Source: Caryophanon sp. | GTDB lineage: Bacteria > Bacillota > Bacilli > Bacillales_A > Planococcaceae | Assembly: GCA_018384745.1 (NCBI GenBank) | Contig: JAHAYH010000053.1 | Location: forward strand, 1 to 50,390 | Direction of reading: 5' to 3' | DNA: 50,390 nucleotides | Shown: positions 1 to 8,281 of the stretch, in pieces | Layout of the letters: every line of letters begins with the position of its first letter | Position numbering within the stretch: position 1 is the stretch's first letter | Position numbers and translations under genes: made by a program | Notes under the pieces: model-generated | Databases searched by the model: none | Told to the model about the DNA's origin: nothing | Seen by the model: the letters and a program-made list of their open reading frames with translations, nothing else

Positions 1-326
1 GCGATTTCGCGAACTTTATCGCGTTTAACCGTTGCAACTTTCGTACGGTTTGGTTCACCAGATCCAGATTGGATACCAGCAGCTACTTTAAGTAGTACTG
101 CAGCCGGTGGAGTTTTCGTAATGAAAGTGAATGAACGGTCCTCGAATACTGAAATTTCAACTGGAATGATTAAACCAGCTTGGTCCGCAGTACGAGCGTT
201 GAATTCTTTACAGAAGCCCATGATGTTAACACCAGCTTGACCTAATGCAGGACCAACCGGTGGAGCTGGGTTAGCTTTACCAGCAGGGATTTGAAGTTTT
301 ACAACTTTAATAACTTTTTTAGCCAC
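1..326 (-). CDS. rplK: 50S ribosomal protein L11 (partial, C-terminus outside window)
   Basis: Ribosomal protein L11 binds 23S rRNA at the GTPase-associated centre. Translating the minus strand from a GTG at 326 gives about 108 residues beginning (V/M)[18 protein letters not shown] and containing [18 protein letters not shown], the L11 N-terminal signature, followed by the start of the C-terminal RNA-binding domain. The usual length is about 141 residues, so roughly the last 33 lie beyond position 1. The GTG start is set by the AGGAGGTG sequence about ten bases upstream (near 334-340). It follows nusG, as in other Bacillales, but has its own promoter and leader in the 190-base gap. Confidence 0.95.
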   Translation of the reverse strand, partial: MAKKVIKVVKLQIPAGKANPAPPVGPALGQAGVNIMGFCKEFNARTADQAGLIIPVEISVFEDRSFTFITKTPPAAVLLKVAAGIQSGSGEPNRTKVATVKRDKVREI

Positions 327-352
327 GAGACACACCTCCTTAAGTCCGTGAT

Positions 353-377
353 GTGGTAATAGGGTTGCCCCTCCCAC
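353..377 (-). promoter_or_regulatory. Candidate L1-binding hairpin in the rplK leader
   Basis: In the minus-strand transcript a GUGG/CCAC stem (353-356 with 374-377) is followed by an asymmetric internal loop and an AGGG/CCCU stem (361-364 with 369-372) closed by a GCAA tetraloop. The L11-L1 operon is normally repressed by ribosomal protein L1 binding a leader hairpin with an asymmetric loop just ahead of rplK. The fold is seen; assignment to L1 is inference. Confidence 0.4.
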
Positions 378-475
378 TCAAATATCTGTTCGTCAGCTAA
401 TTTGCCGATAACATTAAAATTATCATTGGATGTCGATGACCGTTATGACATACATCATACAGTCTGACCTTTGAA

Positions 476-504
476 ATGATACCACTTTTAAATATTATTA
501 GCAA
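476..504 (-). promoter_or_regulatory. Sigma-A promoter of the rplK operon
   Basis: On the minus strand TTGCTA (499-504) and TATCAT (476-481) are separated by 17 bases. The pair lies just after the nusG stop and about 150 bases before the rplK start, giving a long structured leader. Confidence 0.6.
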
Positions 505-517
505 GCACTATTATTTA

Positions 518-1054
518 CTAAATTTTTTGAACTTCTGTGAAATCTAGTTCTACCACAGTTTCGCGGCCGAACATGTCGACAGAAACTTTTAAAATACCAT
601 TTTGTACTTCCACTTCTTCTACGCGACCTTGGAAGTGCGCGAATGGACCGTCTAAAATTTCAACTACGTCGCCAGCAGAAATTTCAACTTCACCAACAGC
701 TTTTGTTGTCATGCCAACTTGTGCAAGTAAACGCTCAACCTCTTCTGGTAATAAAGGTGTTGGTTTTGCACCGCCACCTGAAGAACCGATGAAGCCTGTT
801 ACGCCTGGTGTGTTACGTACAACATACCAAGAATCGTCTGTCATAATGATCTCAACTAATACGTAACCTGGGAAGATTTTACGCATAACTGCGCGTTTTT
901 TACCGTCTTTTAAATCTGTTTCTTCATGTTCTGGTACGATTACACGGAAAATTTTATCTTCCATGCCCATCGTTTCAACACGCTTTTCTAAATTTGCTTT
1001 CACTCGGTTTTCATAACCTGAGTACGTATGCACTACATACCATTGTTTTTCCAT
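518..1054 (-). CDS. nusG: Transcription termination/antitermination factor NusG
   Basis: NusG binds RNA polymerase and modulates pausing, termination and coupling to translation. The 178-residue protein starts MEKQWYVVHTYSGYENRVKANLEKR, carries the NGN domain over roughly residues 4-110 (FPGYVLVEI, WYVVRNTPGVTGFIG) and a KOW domain near 127-178 (DVVEILDGPFAHFQG), as in Bacillus NusG. The ATG at 1054 is fixed by homology and by an in-frame TAA five codons upstream. The nearest purine-rich Shine-Dalgarno candidate (GGGAGGGACGG) lies about 25 bases upstream, unusually far, so initiation may be weak or helped by RNA structure. It is downstream of secE but separated by a terminator. Confidence 0.97.
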   Translation of the reverse strand: MEKQWYVVHTYSGYENRVKANLEKRVETMGMEDKIFRVIVPEHEETDLKDGKKRAVMRKIFPGYVLVEIIMTDDSWYVVRNTPGVTGFIGSSGGGAKPTPLLPEEVERLLAQVGMTTKAVGEVEISAGDVVEILDGPFAHFQGRVEEVEVQNGILKVSVDMFGRETVVELDFTEVQKI

Positions 1055-1169
1055 AATCAGTAGGACTTAGTCGTCCGTCCCTCCCTTACAAAATCATCGA
1101 ATATAACTGTATACCCGATTTTCACGCAAATTCTAGTTCACTACAGTAATTCCACATATAACACACTTT

Positions 1170-1175
1170 ATTATA
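1170..1175 (-). promoter_or_regulatory. Candidate -10 box of a nusG promoter
   Basis: A perfect TATAAT on the minus strand lies between the terminator after secE and nusG, about 115 bases ahead of the nusG ATG. No good -35 is visible 16-18 bases upstream. A second weak candidate, TTGCGT-N18-TATATT, lies closer to the gene. Confidence 0.35.
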
Positions 1176-1205
1176 TGCGCACTTTCATCTATTCACGAGC
1201 AAATG

Positions 1206-1234
1206 AAAAAACCCGTTGTTTTAACAATGACGGG
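1206..1234 (-). terminator. Rho-independent terminator after secE
   Basis: In the minus-strand RNA a CCCG...TTGTT / AACAACGGG stem (1212-1234, with a two-base bulge) is followed by a run of six U. It sits in the secE-nusG gap, which is normally one transcript, so it may be a partial terminator. Confidence 0.7.
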
Positions 1235-1265
1235 CTATTTTCGACACATATGAACGCTGTACTAA

Positions 1266-1451
1266 TTATAAATCCAAATACCAACGGAATAATTCTGAAA
1301 TACCGTAATCGACAACTAAAAAGAATAAGGCCATGATGACAACCGTTGAGATTACAACGACTGTATATTTCGTCAGCTCTTTACTTTTTGGCCAGCTTGT
1401 TTTACGCATTTCTGAAAACACGTCACGGAAAAAACTCGTAACTTTATTCAT
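1266..1451 (-). CDS. secE: Preprotein translocase subunit SecE
   Basis: SecE is the small essential membrane subunit of the SecYEG channel. The 61-residue protein has the short Gram-positive form: a cytoplasmic amphipathic segment with the conserved FFRDVFSEMRKTSWPKSKEL motif (about residues 7-26) followed by one transmembrane helix (about 29-52). It lies between rpmG and nusG in the canonical order. Length and gene order match Bacillus secE (about 59 residues). The ATG at 1451 is preceded by a GGAGGTTAAGCTGC ribosome binding site. Confidence 0.95.
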   Translation of the reverse strand: MNKVTSFFRDVFSEMRKTSWPKSKELTKYTVVVISTVVIMALFFLVVDYGISELFRWYLDL

Positions 1452-1497
1452 GCAGCTTAACCTCCGAATAACTCGTTCTTCTATATTGCTCTAACGT

Positions 1498-1644
1498 TTA
1501 AATTGTCTCTTTATGGATCGTGTGCTCATTGCAACGCGAGCAAAACTTCTTGAGCTCTAAACGTGTTGCGACATCGCTTTTTTTCGGCAATGTATAATTA
1601 CGTGAGCCACATTTTTCACAGCAAAGCACGACTTTGTTAGCCAT
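1498..1644 (-). CDS. rpmG: 50S ribosomal protein L33
   Basis: Small large-subunit protein of 48 residues, [20 protein letters not shown] at the N-terminus, with the two zinc-type cysteine pairs C9/C12 and C35/C38 still present, so this is a zinc-binding (C+) paralogue. The reading frame is open further upstream to 1686, but the ATG at 1644 is chosen because it begins the conserved MANKVVL sequence and has a GGTGAT ribosome binding site seven bases ahead. Position between sigH and secE is canonical for Bacillales. Confidence 0.95.
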   Translation of the reverse strand: MANKVVLCCEKCGSRNYTLPKKSDVATRLELKKFCSRCNEHTIHKETI

Positions 1645-1722
1645 TTTATCACCTTTTTTGGCATTTTGTCTTTTAAAGACTATCACCTAAATTATATGCT
1701 GTCAACAACTCGACAACAGCTT

Positions 1723-2358
1723 TTAAACCCCTAAATGTCTTTCTAACTTACGCTTCACACGCTGTAGCGCATTATCAATTGATTTTACATGTCGGTTCAA
1801 TTGTTCCGAAATTTCATTATACGATTGCCCATCTAAATAGCGGGCTAATACTTGTCGTTCCAGCTCGCTTAATACTTCGTTCATCTTCGCTTCAAGCTGA
1901 GCATATTCCTCTTGCAAAATAATGACGTCTTCAGGACTTTCACTTACGTCACTCGTAATCATGTCTAACAATGTACGGTCCGATTCTTCATCATAAATCG
2001 GCTTGTCTAGTGAAATGTATGAGTTGAGCGGCATATGCTTTTGACGCGTTGCCGTTTTAATGGCTGTAATAATTTGACGCGTAATGCATAGCTCTGCAAA
2101 CGCCTTAAATGATGACAGCTTATCCCCACGGAAGTCGCGCACTGCTTTATACAGCCCAATCATACCTTCTTGAATAATATCTTCCTTATCTGCGCCGATT
2201 AAAAAATATGTCCGTGCTTTTGCTTTCACGAATAGGCGATATTTCGTGATTAAATAATCGAGTGCATCCGCATTTCCAATATGGATCAGCGTCAGCAACT
2301 CCTCGTCTGTTAAATGTTCAAAGTCTGCGATTACTTCTACGGGATTACTTTTAATCAA
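1723..2358 (-). CDS. sigH: RNA polymerase sigma factor SigH (stationary phase/sporulation)
   Basis: Sigma-H directs transition-phase, competence and early sporulation genes in Bacillus. The 211-residue product contains a sigma-70 region 2 (ALDYLITKYRLFVKAKARTY ... EDIIQEGMIGLYKAVRDF), a linker LNSYISLDKPIYDEESDRTL and region 4 helix-turn-helix (SYNEISEQLNRHVKSIDNAL near the C-terminus), nearly colinear with B. subtilis Spo0H. The frame is open up to a TTG at 2406, but that codon lies upstream of the -10 box; the TTG at 2358, eight bases after AGGGG, is the likely start. It sits between yacP and rpmG. A sigH gene hints at, but does not prove, sporulation. Confidence 0.93.
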   Translation of the reverse strand: MIKSNPVEVIADFEHLTDEELLTLIHIGNADALDYLITKYRLFVKAKARTYFLIGADKEDIIQEGMIGLYKAVRDFRGDKLSSFKAFAELCITRQIITAIKTATRQKHMPLNSYISLDKPIYDEESDRTLLDMITSDVSESPEDVIILQEEYAQLEAKMNEVLSELERQVLARYLDGQSYNEISEQLNRHVKSIDNALQRVKRKLERHLGV

Positions 2359-2395
2359 CGACCTCACCCCTGCTACACCGGAATTTTTTAGAACT

Positions 2396-2425
2396 AGTAT
2401 AAACAAATTGGAAAATATAAGTCAA
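2396..2425 (-). promoter_or_regulatory. Sigma-A promoter of sigH
   Basis: TTGACT (2420-2425) and TATACT (2396-2401) on the minus strand are separated by 18 bases, directly after the yacP stop codon. Transcription would begin near 2389, which excludes the TTG at 2406 as the sigH start. Confidence 0.7.
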
Positions 2426-2944
2426 TCAATCTTTTAAGCCTCGACGTATTTGCTCAAGCTTCATTGCCACATCAGGACGCGGTTCAATGCGATTGGGCGA
2501 GCGCTTCGTTTGCGTTCGCTTCGCTAATTGATCGATGCGCTTTTGGACAATGTTTAACTCTACTGCTAGCTCACTTGCTGGCATGCGTGATGCACCTAAG
2601 CCAAATACGACATTTTGCTCGGTCATATCAGACGTCGCCACAATAATTTGCGTATGACGACCGCGCAACTCGTGCGTTAAACGCTCAATACATTCATCAG
2701 CCGTTTCTTTTGCAGCTGTGTAGATTACTTCTAAATTATGCTGGTTATATGTTTGCTTCACGCCCGGAACGAAGTGCGCATCAAAGACGAGCTTTACGTC
2801 CCATCCTTTTTGCGCCCTATACTCTGCTAAAAGCTCGATTAAACGATCTCGTGCATCTTCTAAGTTATCATCTCGCAACTTTCGGAGTTCCGGCCAATGA
2901 CCAATCATATTGTAGCCATCTACAAGCAAAATATGTTTTTTCAA
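2426..2944 (-). CDS. yacP: NYN-domain ribosome-associated endoribonuclease (YacP/Rae1)
   Basis: YacP, named Rae1 in B. subtilis, is a PIN-like NYN nuclease that cuts mRNA in the ribosomal A site. The 172-residue protein has the expected acidic active-site motifs: LLVDGYNMIG (D9), KLVFDAH (about 50-56), TADECIE (about 81-87) and ATSD (about 103-106), then a basic C-terminal tail. The ATG at 2944 lies immediately after the rlmB stop at 2945, so the two genes are translationally coupled. Family, length and neighbours agree. Confidence 0.92.
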   Translation of the reverse strand: MKKHILLVDGYNMIGHWPELRKLRDDNLEDARDRLIELLAEYRAQKGWDVKLVFDAHFVPGVKQTYNQHNLEVIYTAAKETADECIERLTHELRGRHTQIIVATSDMTEQNVVFGLGASRMPASELAVELNIVQKRIDQLAKRTQTKRSPNRIEPRPDVAMKLEQIRRGLKD

Positions 2945-3808
2945 TTACGCTTCTTGACGCTTACGGTACACTTCATACATAAGTAACGCCGCTGCAACTG
3001 ACGCGTTTAACGACGTTACATGTCCAATCATCGGTAATTGGTAAAGGAAATCACATTTGTCACGCAGTAAGCGCGCCATGCCTTTTCCTTCGCTTCCGAT
3101 AATAACGGCAAGTGGAAGTGTTGCGTCCATTTTACGATAGTCGACAGATTCTTTAGCGTCTGTACCAGCAATCCATACGCCACGTTCCTTCAGTTCATCG
3201 ACCGTTTGCGCTAAGTTCGTTACACGTACAACCGGCACGTGTTCAATCGCACCAGTTGATGCTTTTGCTACGACCGCTGTTAACCCAACGGCACGGCGCT
3301 TTGGAATGATGATGCCATGCACGCCAATTGCATCTGCTGTACGCATGATCGAACCTAAGTTATGTGGATCTTCTAGCTCATCTAAAATTAAGAAGAATGG
3401 ATCTTCATTTTTCGCTTTTGCCGCTTCAAATAAATCTTCTAGCTCCGCATAGTCATACGCTGCAACTGCCGCAACGATGCCTTGATGGTTTTCCGCTAGC
3501 TTATCGATTTTTTGCTTCGGTACAAATTGCACAAGCACACCGCGCTCTTTCGCTAAATCCATTAGCTCTTGTACGCCTGTTTTCTTCACGCCTTCTGCGA
3601 TGAATAGCTTGTTAATTTCACGGCCTGAGCGAAGCGCTTCAAGGACAGGGTTTTTCCCCGCAATCATTTCCCCTACTACTTCCTCTTGTTGTGGTTGTTG
3701 TGTTTCTACCTCTTGTTGTTTTTGCTGTGGTTTAAAATTGCGGCTCTTTTGGTCGCGTCCTTTAAAGTCACGAGGCTTACGATCTCGTTGTTGTCGTCGT
3801 TCTGCCAT
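2945..3808 (-). CDS. rlmB: 23S rRNA (guanosine(2251)-2'-O)-methyltransferase RlmB
   Basis: SpoU/TrmH-family enzyme that methylates the 2'-OH of G2251 in 23S rRNA using S-adenosylmethionine. The 287-residue protein has an N-terminal Lys/Arg/Gln-rich low-complexity tail (about residues 1-45, with QQKQQ and QQPQQ), a substrate-binding domain from about 47 (IAGKNPVLEALRSGREINKL) and the knotted methyltransferase domain with motif 1 (DPHNLGSIMRTADA), motif 2 (VIIGSEGKGM) and motif 3 (HVTSLNASVAAALLMYE). Bacillus RlmB is about 249 residues, so the extra length is the disordered tail. It lies between mrnC and yacP. Confidence 0.94.
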   Translation of the reverse strand: MAERRQQRDRKPRDFKGRDQKSRNFKPQQKQQEVETQQPQQEEVVGEMIAGKNPVLEALRSGREINKLFIAEGVKKTGVQELMDLAKERGVLVQFVPKQKIDKLAENHQGIVAAVAAYDYAELEDLFEAAKAKNEDPFFLILDELEDPHNLGSIMRTADAIGVHGIIIPKRRAVGLTAVVAKASTGAIEHVPVVRVTNLAQTVDELKERGVWIAGTDAKESVDYRKMDATLPLAVIIGSEGKGMARLLRDKCDFLYQLPMIGHVTSLNASVAAALLMYEVYRKRQEA

Positions 3809-3810
3809 GC

Positions 3811-4224
3811 CTACACTCCTTTCGATTGCTCAATGATGTCAATTGCATACGTAATAATGTCGTGTGCACGCTCATGTTGCTCTAATAAAAATAAATACCC
3901 AAGTACCGCTTCAAAGCCGGAGCTATTGCGATACGTACGGACGTCGGTATTTTTCGGTACCGAGCCGGATTTTGCATTGCGTCCGCGACGAAATACAGCT
4001 TGCTCTTCCTCCGTTAAATACCCTTCTTCTAGCATGCGTAACACAATGCTCGACTGCGCCTTTGCAGACACGTATTTCGTTGCCGCTTTATGCAATGTGT
4101 TTGGGCGTACGCCACCTTTACGCAATAAATATTCTCGAACGCGTTGCTCTAACACCGCATCACCCATATAGGCAAGCGCTAGTGCATTTAACTGTTTTAC
4201 ATCTTCATGGCGAAGTTCCTTCAC
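3811..4224 (-). CDS. mrnC: Mini-ribonuclease III (23S rRNA 3'/5' end maturation)
   Basis: Mini-III is an RNase III catalytic domain without a double-stranded RNA-binding domain that matures 23S rRNA ends in Bacillus. The 137-residue protein shows [20 protein letters not shown], the RNase III signature with the catalytic Asp, [19 protein letters not shown], and [11 protein letters not shown] with the second catalytic Glu. The GTG at 4224 is preferred over an upstream TTG at 4245 because it aligns with B. subtilis MrnC, gives a five-base gap after the cysS stop and has GCGAGG nine bases upstream. Coupled to cysS. Confidence 0.93.
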   Translation of the reverse strand: MKELRHEDVKQLNALALAYMGDAVLEQRVREYLLRKGGVRPNTLHKAATKYVSAKAQSSIVLRMLEEGYLTEEEQAVFRRGRNAKSGSVPKNTDVRTYRNSSGFEAVLGYLFLLEQHERAHDIITYAIDIIEQSKGV

Positions 4225-4229
4225 TATGC

Positions 4230-5630
4230 TTATCCTCGCTTCCAACGTGTTCCTTGACGCGTATCTTCTAAAATAATGCCCATACCTTGTAACATGTCAC
4301 GAATTTCATCTGCGCGTGCGAAGTTACGGTCTTTACGTGCTTGTATACGCTCTTCAAGTAACGCATCGATTTCTGCATCGAGCAGCTCTTCTTGCTGTTC
4401 AAATACTAAACCTAATACATCACCTAGCTTCGTGAACGCTTGTAATAACGCTTCTAGCACCGTTGTCGTCGTATTCGCTTCGTTTAAGTACACATTGGCG
4501 ACATGCGATAATTCAAATAGCTGTGAAATGGCATTCGCTGTATTGAAGTCGTCGTCCATCGCTGTTTCAAACGCCGTGCGAACCGCGTCAATTTTCGTTA
4601 ACCATTCATCATCTGCTGCCCCTAGCTCAGCTGTTACAGATAAGCGATGCTTCGTATTGTTAAACGATGTGCGTAAGCGCTCTAAGCCGTTTGCTGCACT
4701 TTCAACTAAGTCTTTTGCAAAGTTAATTGGGTAACGGTAATGAACCGATAACATGAAGAAGCGCAGCACTTGTGGATCAATTTGCTTTTTAATATCGTTG
4801 ACTAAAATGAAGTTACCAAGAGATTTTGACATCTTTTCGTTATCGATATTAATGTAGCCGTTGTGCATCCAGTAGTTCGCAAACGTTGTATCGTTATGCG
4901 CTTCTGATTGTGCGATTTCATTTTCATGGTGCGGGAACGTTAAATCTTGTCCACCTGCGTGAATGTCGATTGTGTCACCTAAATGTTCACGCGCCATTAC
5001 AGAACATTCAATATGCCAGCCTGGACGCCCTTCTCCCCACGGTGATGTCCAGTGCACCTCACCTGGCTTTGCTGCTTTCCATAACGCGAAGTCTAATGGA
5101 TCTTCTTTTTTCTCGCCCGCTTCAATACGCGCACCAACTTTTAAGTCATCAATGTTTTGGTGTGATAACTTGCCGTAACCATCGAACTTACGCGTACGGT
5201 AATACACGTCACCTTGTGATTCATACGCATACCCTTTGTCGATTAACACGGCAATGAAGTCGATAATGTCTTGCATATGCTCTGTTACTTTCGGATGCGC
5301 ATCCGCTTTTTTGCAGCCAAGATCCGTAATATCTTCAAAGTATGCCGCGATGAAGCGCTCTGTTAATTCAGACGTTTCTTCGCCGAGTTCGTTCGCCGCT
5401 TTAATGATTTTATCGTCCACATCGGTAAAGTTCGACACGTACGTGACATCAAAGCCTTTATATTGTAAATAGCGGCGCACCGTATCATAGACGATGACAG
5501 GGCGTGCGTTCCCAATATGAATGTAGTTGTATACAGTCGGACCGCACACATACATTTTTACTTTACCTTCTTCTAGCGGTACAAATGCTTCTTTTTCACG
5601 TGTTAACGTATTAAAAATTTGAATACCCAT
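4230..5630 (-). CDS. cysS: Cysteinyl-tRNA synthetase
   Basis: Class I aminoacyl-tRNA synthetase that charges tRNA-Cys. The 466-residue protein has the HIGH-type motif HIGN at 38-41, the KMSKS loop at 266-270, and the zinc ligands C29, C209, H234 and E238 in the order known from the E. coli enzyme. Length is normal. In many Bacillales the gene lies directly after cysE; here cysE is absent and a T-box leader directly precedes cysS, so uncharged tRNA-Cys probably controls cysS and the following mrnC-rlmB-yacP genes. ATG at 5630 follows AAGGAGTTAAGTT. Confidence 0.97.
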   Translation of the reverse strand: MGIQIFNTLTREKEAFVPLEEGKVKMYVCGPTVYNYIHIGNARPVIVYDTVRRYLQYKGFDVTYVSNFTDVDDKIIKAANELGEETSELTERFIAAYFEDITDLGCKKADAHPKVTEHMQDIIDFIAVLIDKGYAYESQGDVYYRTRKFDGYGKLSHQNIDDLKVGARIEAGEKKEDPLDFALWKAAKPGEVHWTSPWGEGRPGWHIECSVMAREHLGDTIDIHAGGQDLTFPHHENEIAQSEAHNDTTFANYWMHNGYINIDNEKMSKSLGNFILVNDIKKQIDPQVLRFFMLSVHYRYPINFAKDLVESAANGLERLRTSFNNTKHRLSVTAELGAADDEWLTKIDAVRTAFETAMDDDFNTANAISQLFELSHVANVYLNEANTTTTVLEALLQAFTKLGDVLGLVFEQQEELLDAEIDALLEERIQARKDRNFARADEIRDMLQGMGIILEDTRQGTRWKRG

Positions 5631-5670
5631 AACTTAACTCCTTTTATACAGTAATTGGATTGTATGAAAT

Positions 5671-5703
5671 AAAAAGCGCCCCTGTCACAAAAGACAGAGA
5701 CGC
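5671..5703 (-). terminator. Intrinsic terminator of the cysS T-box leader
   Basis: An 11-base-pair stem (5693-5703 with 5676-5686, two G-U pairs, six-base loop) is followed by UUUUU in the minus-strand RNA. It lies 3' of the T-box sequence and would be replaced by the antiterminator when uncharged tRNA-Cys binds. Confidence 0.85.
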
Positions 5704-5895
5704 ATAGCTACGTGGTTCCACTCTGGTTGAAGTATACACTTCCACTCAAAACGTCCGGTAACGAGGACAAGTCGTTCCTGCCTACTAAACTTCAGCAAGA
5801 CGCTCCGAGGTGCATTTCTGTAACACAGTGGCTCAGGTCATTTCCAGCCTAGATGACCCTCTCTAGTTGAGCGTGTAAAACATACTTCTCCCCGT
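5671..5895 (-). ncRNA. T-box riboswitch, cysteine specific, controlling cysS
   Basis: The minus strand carries the T-box core AGAGTGGAACCACG (about 5711-5724) just before a terminator. The UGGA bulge sequence would pair with UCCA, that is discriminator base U73 of tRNA-Cys. Upstream, a specifier loop segment AGAAATGCACC places the codon TGC (5814-5812) followed by A, a cysteine codon, and a stem I repeat (GGTCATCT ... AATGACC) lies near 5833-5860. Both specificity determinants therefore agree on cysteine. The 289-base gltX-cysS gap is almost wholly occupied by this element. A possible -10 TACAAT overlaps the end of gltX. Confidence 0.93.
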
Positions 5896-5919
5896 CTACA
5901 CTTTACGTTCATTGTACAA

Positions 5920-7380
5920 TTAGTTTGCGAATTTTTCCACGCGTGCGATTGCTTTTTCTTTGCCGATTAAGCTAATTGCGTCTGCAAGTTCTGGACCGTG
6001 TGTTTGACCCGTTGTCACAACGCGAATTGGCATGAATAAGTTTTTCCCTTTTGCACCTGTCTCTTTTTGAACAGCTTTGATCGCTGCTTTAATTGACGCT
6101 GCATCGAATGCTTCTAACGCTTCAAGCTGTGCTTTGAACGCTGTCATCACTGTCGGTACTAACTCACCTGCTAATACTTCTTTTGCTTCTGCGTCATACT
6201 CTAACTCTTCTTTGAAGAATAAGCTTGATAATTCAACGATTTCAGCACCGAAGCTCATTTGTTCATGGTAAAGACCGATTAATTCAGCTGCCCATGCCGC
6301 TTCTGCTTCTGTAGGCTCTGCTGGTACTAAACCTGCTTTTTGTAAATGTGGTAACGCTAATGCAACAACATCTTCACGTGATAATTGCTTAATGTATTGG
6401 TTGTTCATCCACGTTAATTTCACTTTATCAAACATCGATGGTGATTTTGATAAACGCTTTTCGTCGAATAACTTCACTAACTCGTCATGAGAGAAGATTT
6501 CGTCTTCCCCTTCTGGCGACCAGCCAAGTAATGCGAAGAAGTTAAACATCGCTTCTGGTAAGAAACCTAAGTCTTTATATTGCGCTACGAATTGGATAAT
6601 TGATTCGTCACGTTTTGATAATTTTTTGCGGTCTTCGTTAACGATTAACGTCATGTGACCGTATTGTGGATATTCCCAACCGAACGCATCAAAGATCATC
6701 ATTTGTTTTGGTGTGTTTGATAAATGTTCCTCACCACGGAATACGTGTGTAATATCCATGAAGTGGTCATCTAATACAACTGCATAGTTGTACGTTGGAA
6801 TACCGTTTGCTTTTACAAGAACCCAGTCACCGATATCTTTTGATTCGAATGTTACGTCACCGCGCACTAAGTCTGTGAAGTTGTATGTTACGTTTTCTGG
6901 TACAGCGATACGAATTGTATATGCTTCGCCTGCTGCTTCTTTCGCTGCTACTTCCTCAGCAGATAAATGACGACATGTACCGTCATACGTTGGTGCTGCA
7001 ACGCCTGCTGCTTTTTGCGCTTCACGAGATGCTTCTAATTTTTCTGAAGAACAGAAACATTTATACGCTTGGCCAGCTGCTAACATTTTGTCCGCGTGCT
7101 CTTTATAAATGTCTAAACGCTCCATTTGACGGTACGGTGCATATGGGCCACCGATATCGATTGACTCATCAGGGATGATGCCTAACCAGCGTAAGTTGTC
7201 TAATTGTGACGCTTCGCCACCTTCTACGTTACGCTCGATGTCTGTATCTTCAATACGAACTACGAAATCTCCACCGTTATGTTTTGCATATAAATAGTTA
7301 AATAACGCTGTACGCGCTCCACCGATGTGTAAAAAACCAGTTGGTGATGGCGCATAACGAACGCGAACTTTCTTCGTCAT
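5920..7380 (-). CDS. gltX: Glutamyl-tRNA synthetase
   Basis: Class I synthetase charging tRNA-Glu; in Bacillales, which use the GatCAB route, the same enzyme also mischarges tRNA-Gln. The 486-residue protein begins [21 protein letters not shown] (HIGH-type motif at 18-21), has the KLSKRDES loop near residue 253, and a cysteine-containing insertion [15 protein letters not shown] around 117-130. Length matches the B. subtilis enzyme. It is preceded by an AGGAGG ribosome binding site and a possible promoter (TTTAAT-N17-TAAAAT) in the 294-base gap after ispF. No T-box is seen in front of it. Confidence 0.97.
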   Translation of the reverse strand: MTKKVRVRYAPSPTGFLHIGGARTALFNYLYAKHNGGDFVVRIEDTDIERNVEGGEASQLDNLRWLGIIPDESIDIGGPYAPYRQMERLDIYKEHADKMLAAGQAYKCFCSSEKLEASREAQKAAGVAAPTYDGTCRHLSAEEVAAKEAAGEAYTIRIAVPENVTYNFTDLVRGDVTFESKDIGDWVLVKANGIPTYNYAVVLDDHFMDITHVFRGEEHLSNTPKQMMIFDAFGWEYPQYGHMTLIVNEDRKKLSKRDESIIQFVAQYKDLGFLPEAMFNFFALLGWSPEGEDEIFSHDELVKLFDEKRLSKSPSMFDKVKLTWMNNQYIKQLSREDVVALALPHLQKAGLVPAEPTEAEAAWAAELIGLYHEQMSFGAEIVELSSLFFKEELEYDAEAKEVLAGELVPTVMTAFKAQLEALEAFDAASIKAAIKAVQKETGAKGKNLFMPIRVVTTGQTHGPELADAISLIGKEKAIARVEKFAN

Positions 7381-7620
7381 GTTAAAATCCTCCTATTAAT
7401 GTCGCATGTCTTTTTGGCACGGACCGTTTTAACTTTGTTCATTTTACCACTGTCCCTATCGAAATTAAAGTGTTCAACAACTGAAACCGCACCGCGTCCA
7501 AAAAAGATGCTGCTTCGATTGCTCGTTTTGATCGATATTCATGACGCGTGATTCGTTACTTTCCTGTAGCTTCGTGCGCATCTATCGTCTATTTCACACG
7601 ACACATACAATGATTCATAT

Positions 7621-7659
7621 AAAAAACGACGCCAAGAAATTGTTCATTTCCTCGCGTCG
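7621..7659 (-). terminator. Terminator after ispF
   Basis: Minus-strand hairpin CGACGC...GCGTCG with an inner AGGAAAT/ATTTCTT stem (7627-7659) followed by UUUUUU. It ends the ispF transcript, leaving gltX to its own promoter. Confidence 0.85.
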
Positions 7660-7674
7660 ATGTATTTGCTTGTA

Positions 7675-8157
7675 TTACGCTTGTTTTTGAATTAATAAAA
7701 TCGTCGCAAGTGCTGCGATGCCTTCTTCGCGACCTGTAAAGCCAAGCTTTTCCGTCGTTGTTGCTTTCACGTTTACTTGAGATGGATCCGCGTTTAATAG
7801 CTCCGCGATACGATTTTTCATCGGCTCGATGTACGGTGCCATTTTCGGACGCTGTGCAATAATTGTCGCATCAACGTTGCCTAATACGTACCCTTTGTCC
7901 TCAACGATTTTCCAAATGTATGCAAGCAGTTTTGCTGAGTCTGCATCTTTCCACTCTGGGTCTGTATCTGGAAAATGACGACCGATATCGCCTTCACCAA
8001 TTGCCCCAAGCGCTGCATCTGTAATTGTGTGCAGTAATACGTCCGCATCAGAGTGTCCTAATAAACCGCGGTCATGTGGGATTTCAATGCCACCTAAAAT
8101 TAATGGACGTCCTTCCGCAAACGCATGTACGTCATATCCTTGTCCAACTCGAAACAT
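7675..8157 (-). CDS. ispF: 2-C-methyl-D-erythritol 2,4-cyclodiphosphate synthase
   Basis: Fifth enzyme of the MEP isoprenoid pathway; it cyclises CDP-ME 2-phosphate with release of CMP. The 160-residue protein has the metal ligands D9, H11 (GYDVH) and H43 (HSDADVLLH), the [14 protein letters not shown] loop and the C-terminal [16 protein letters not shown] motif that binds the cytidine ligand. Usual length. It follows ispD but is separated from it by a terminator, so it may have its own promoter (an extended -10, TGATACACT, lies about 40 bases upstream). Confidence 0.96.
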   Translation of the reverse strand: MFRVGQGYDVHAFAEGRPLILGGIEIPHDRGLLGHSDADVLLHTITDAALGAIGEGDIGRHFPDTDPEWKDADSAKLLAYIWKIVEDKGYVLGNVDATIIAQRPKMAPYIEPMKNRIAELLNADPSQVNVKATTTEKLGFTGREEGIAALATILLIQKQA

Positions 8158-8236
8158 ATATAAAACCTACCTTTACGAATAATGATTGCTTGTAGTGTAT
8201 CACATTTTCGGCATACGCACCGACAAACACACTACG

Positions 8237-8271
8237 AAAAAAATGGCAGCGAGTATATCCCTCTCGCCACC
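8237..8271 (-). terminator. Terminator between ispD and ispF
   Basis: GGTGGCGAG pairs with CTCGCTGCC (8245-8253 with 8263-8271, two wobble pairs), followed by a U-rich tail in the minus-strand RNA. Confidence 0.8.
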
Positions 8272-8281
8272 ACTTCATTAT

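Noticed and set aside
7381-7620. Possible RNA gene in the gltX-ispF gap
   Set aside because: Apart from the ispF terminator and a weak promoter for gltX, no stable structure or conserved motif is visible.
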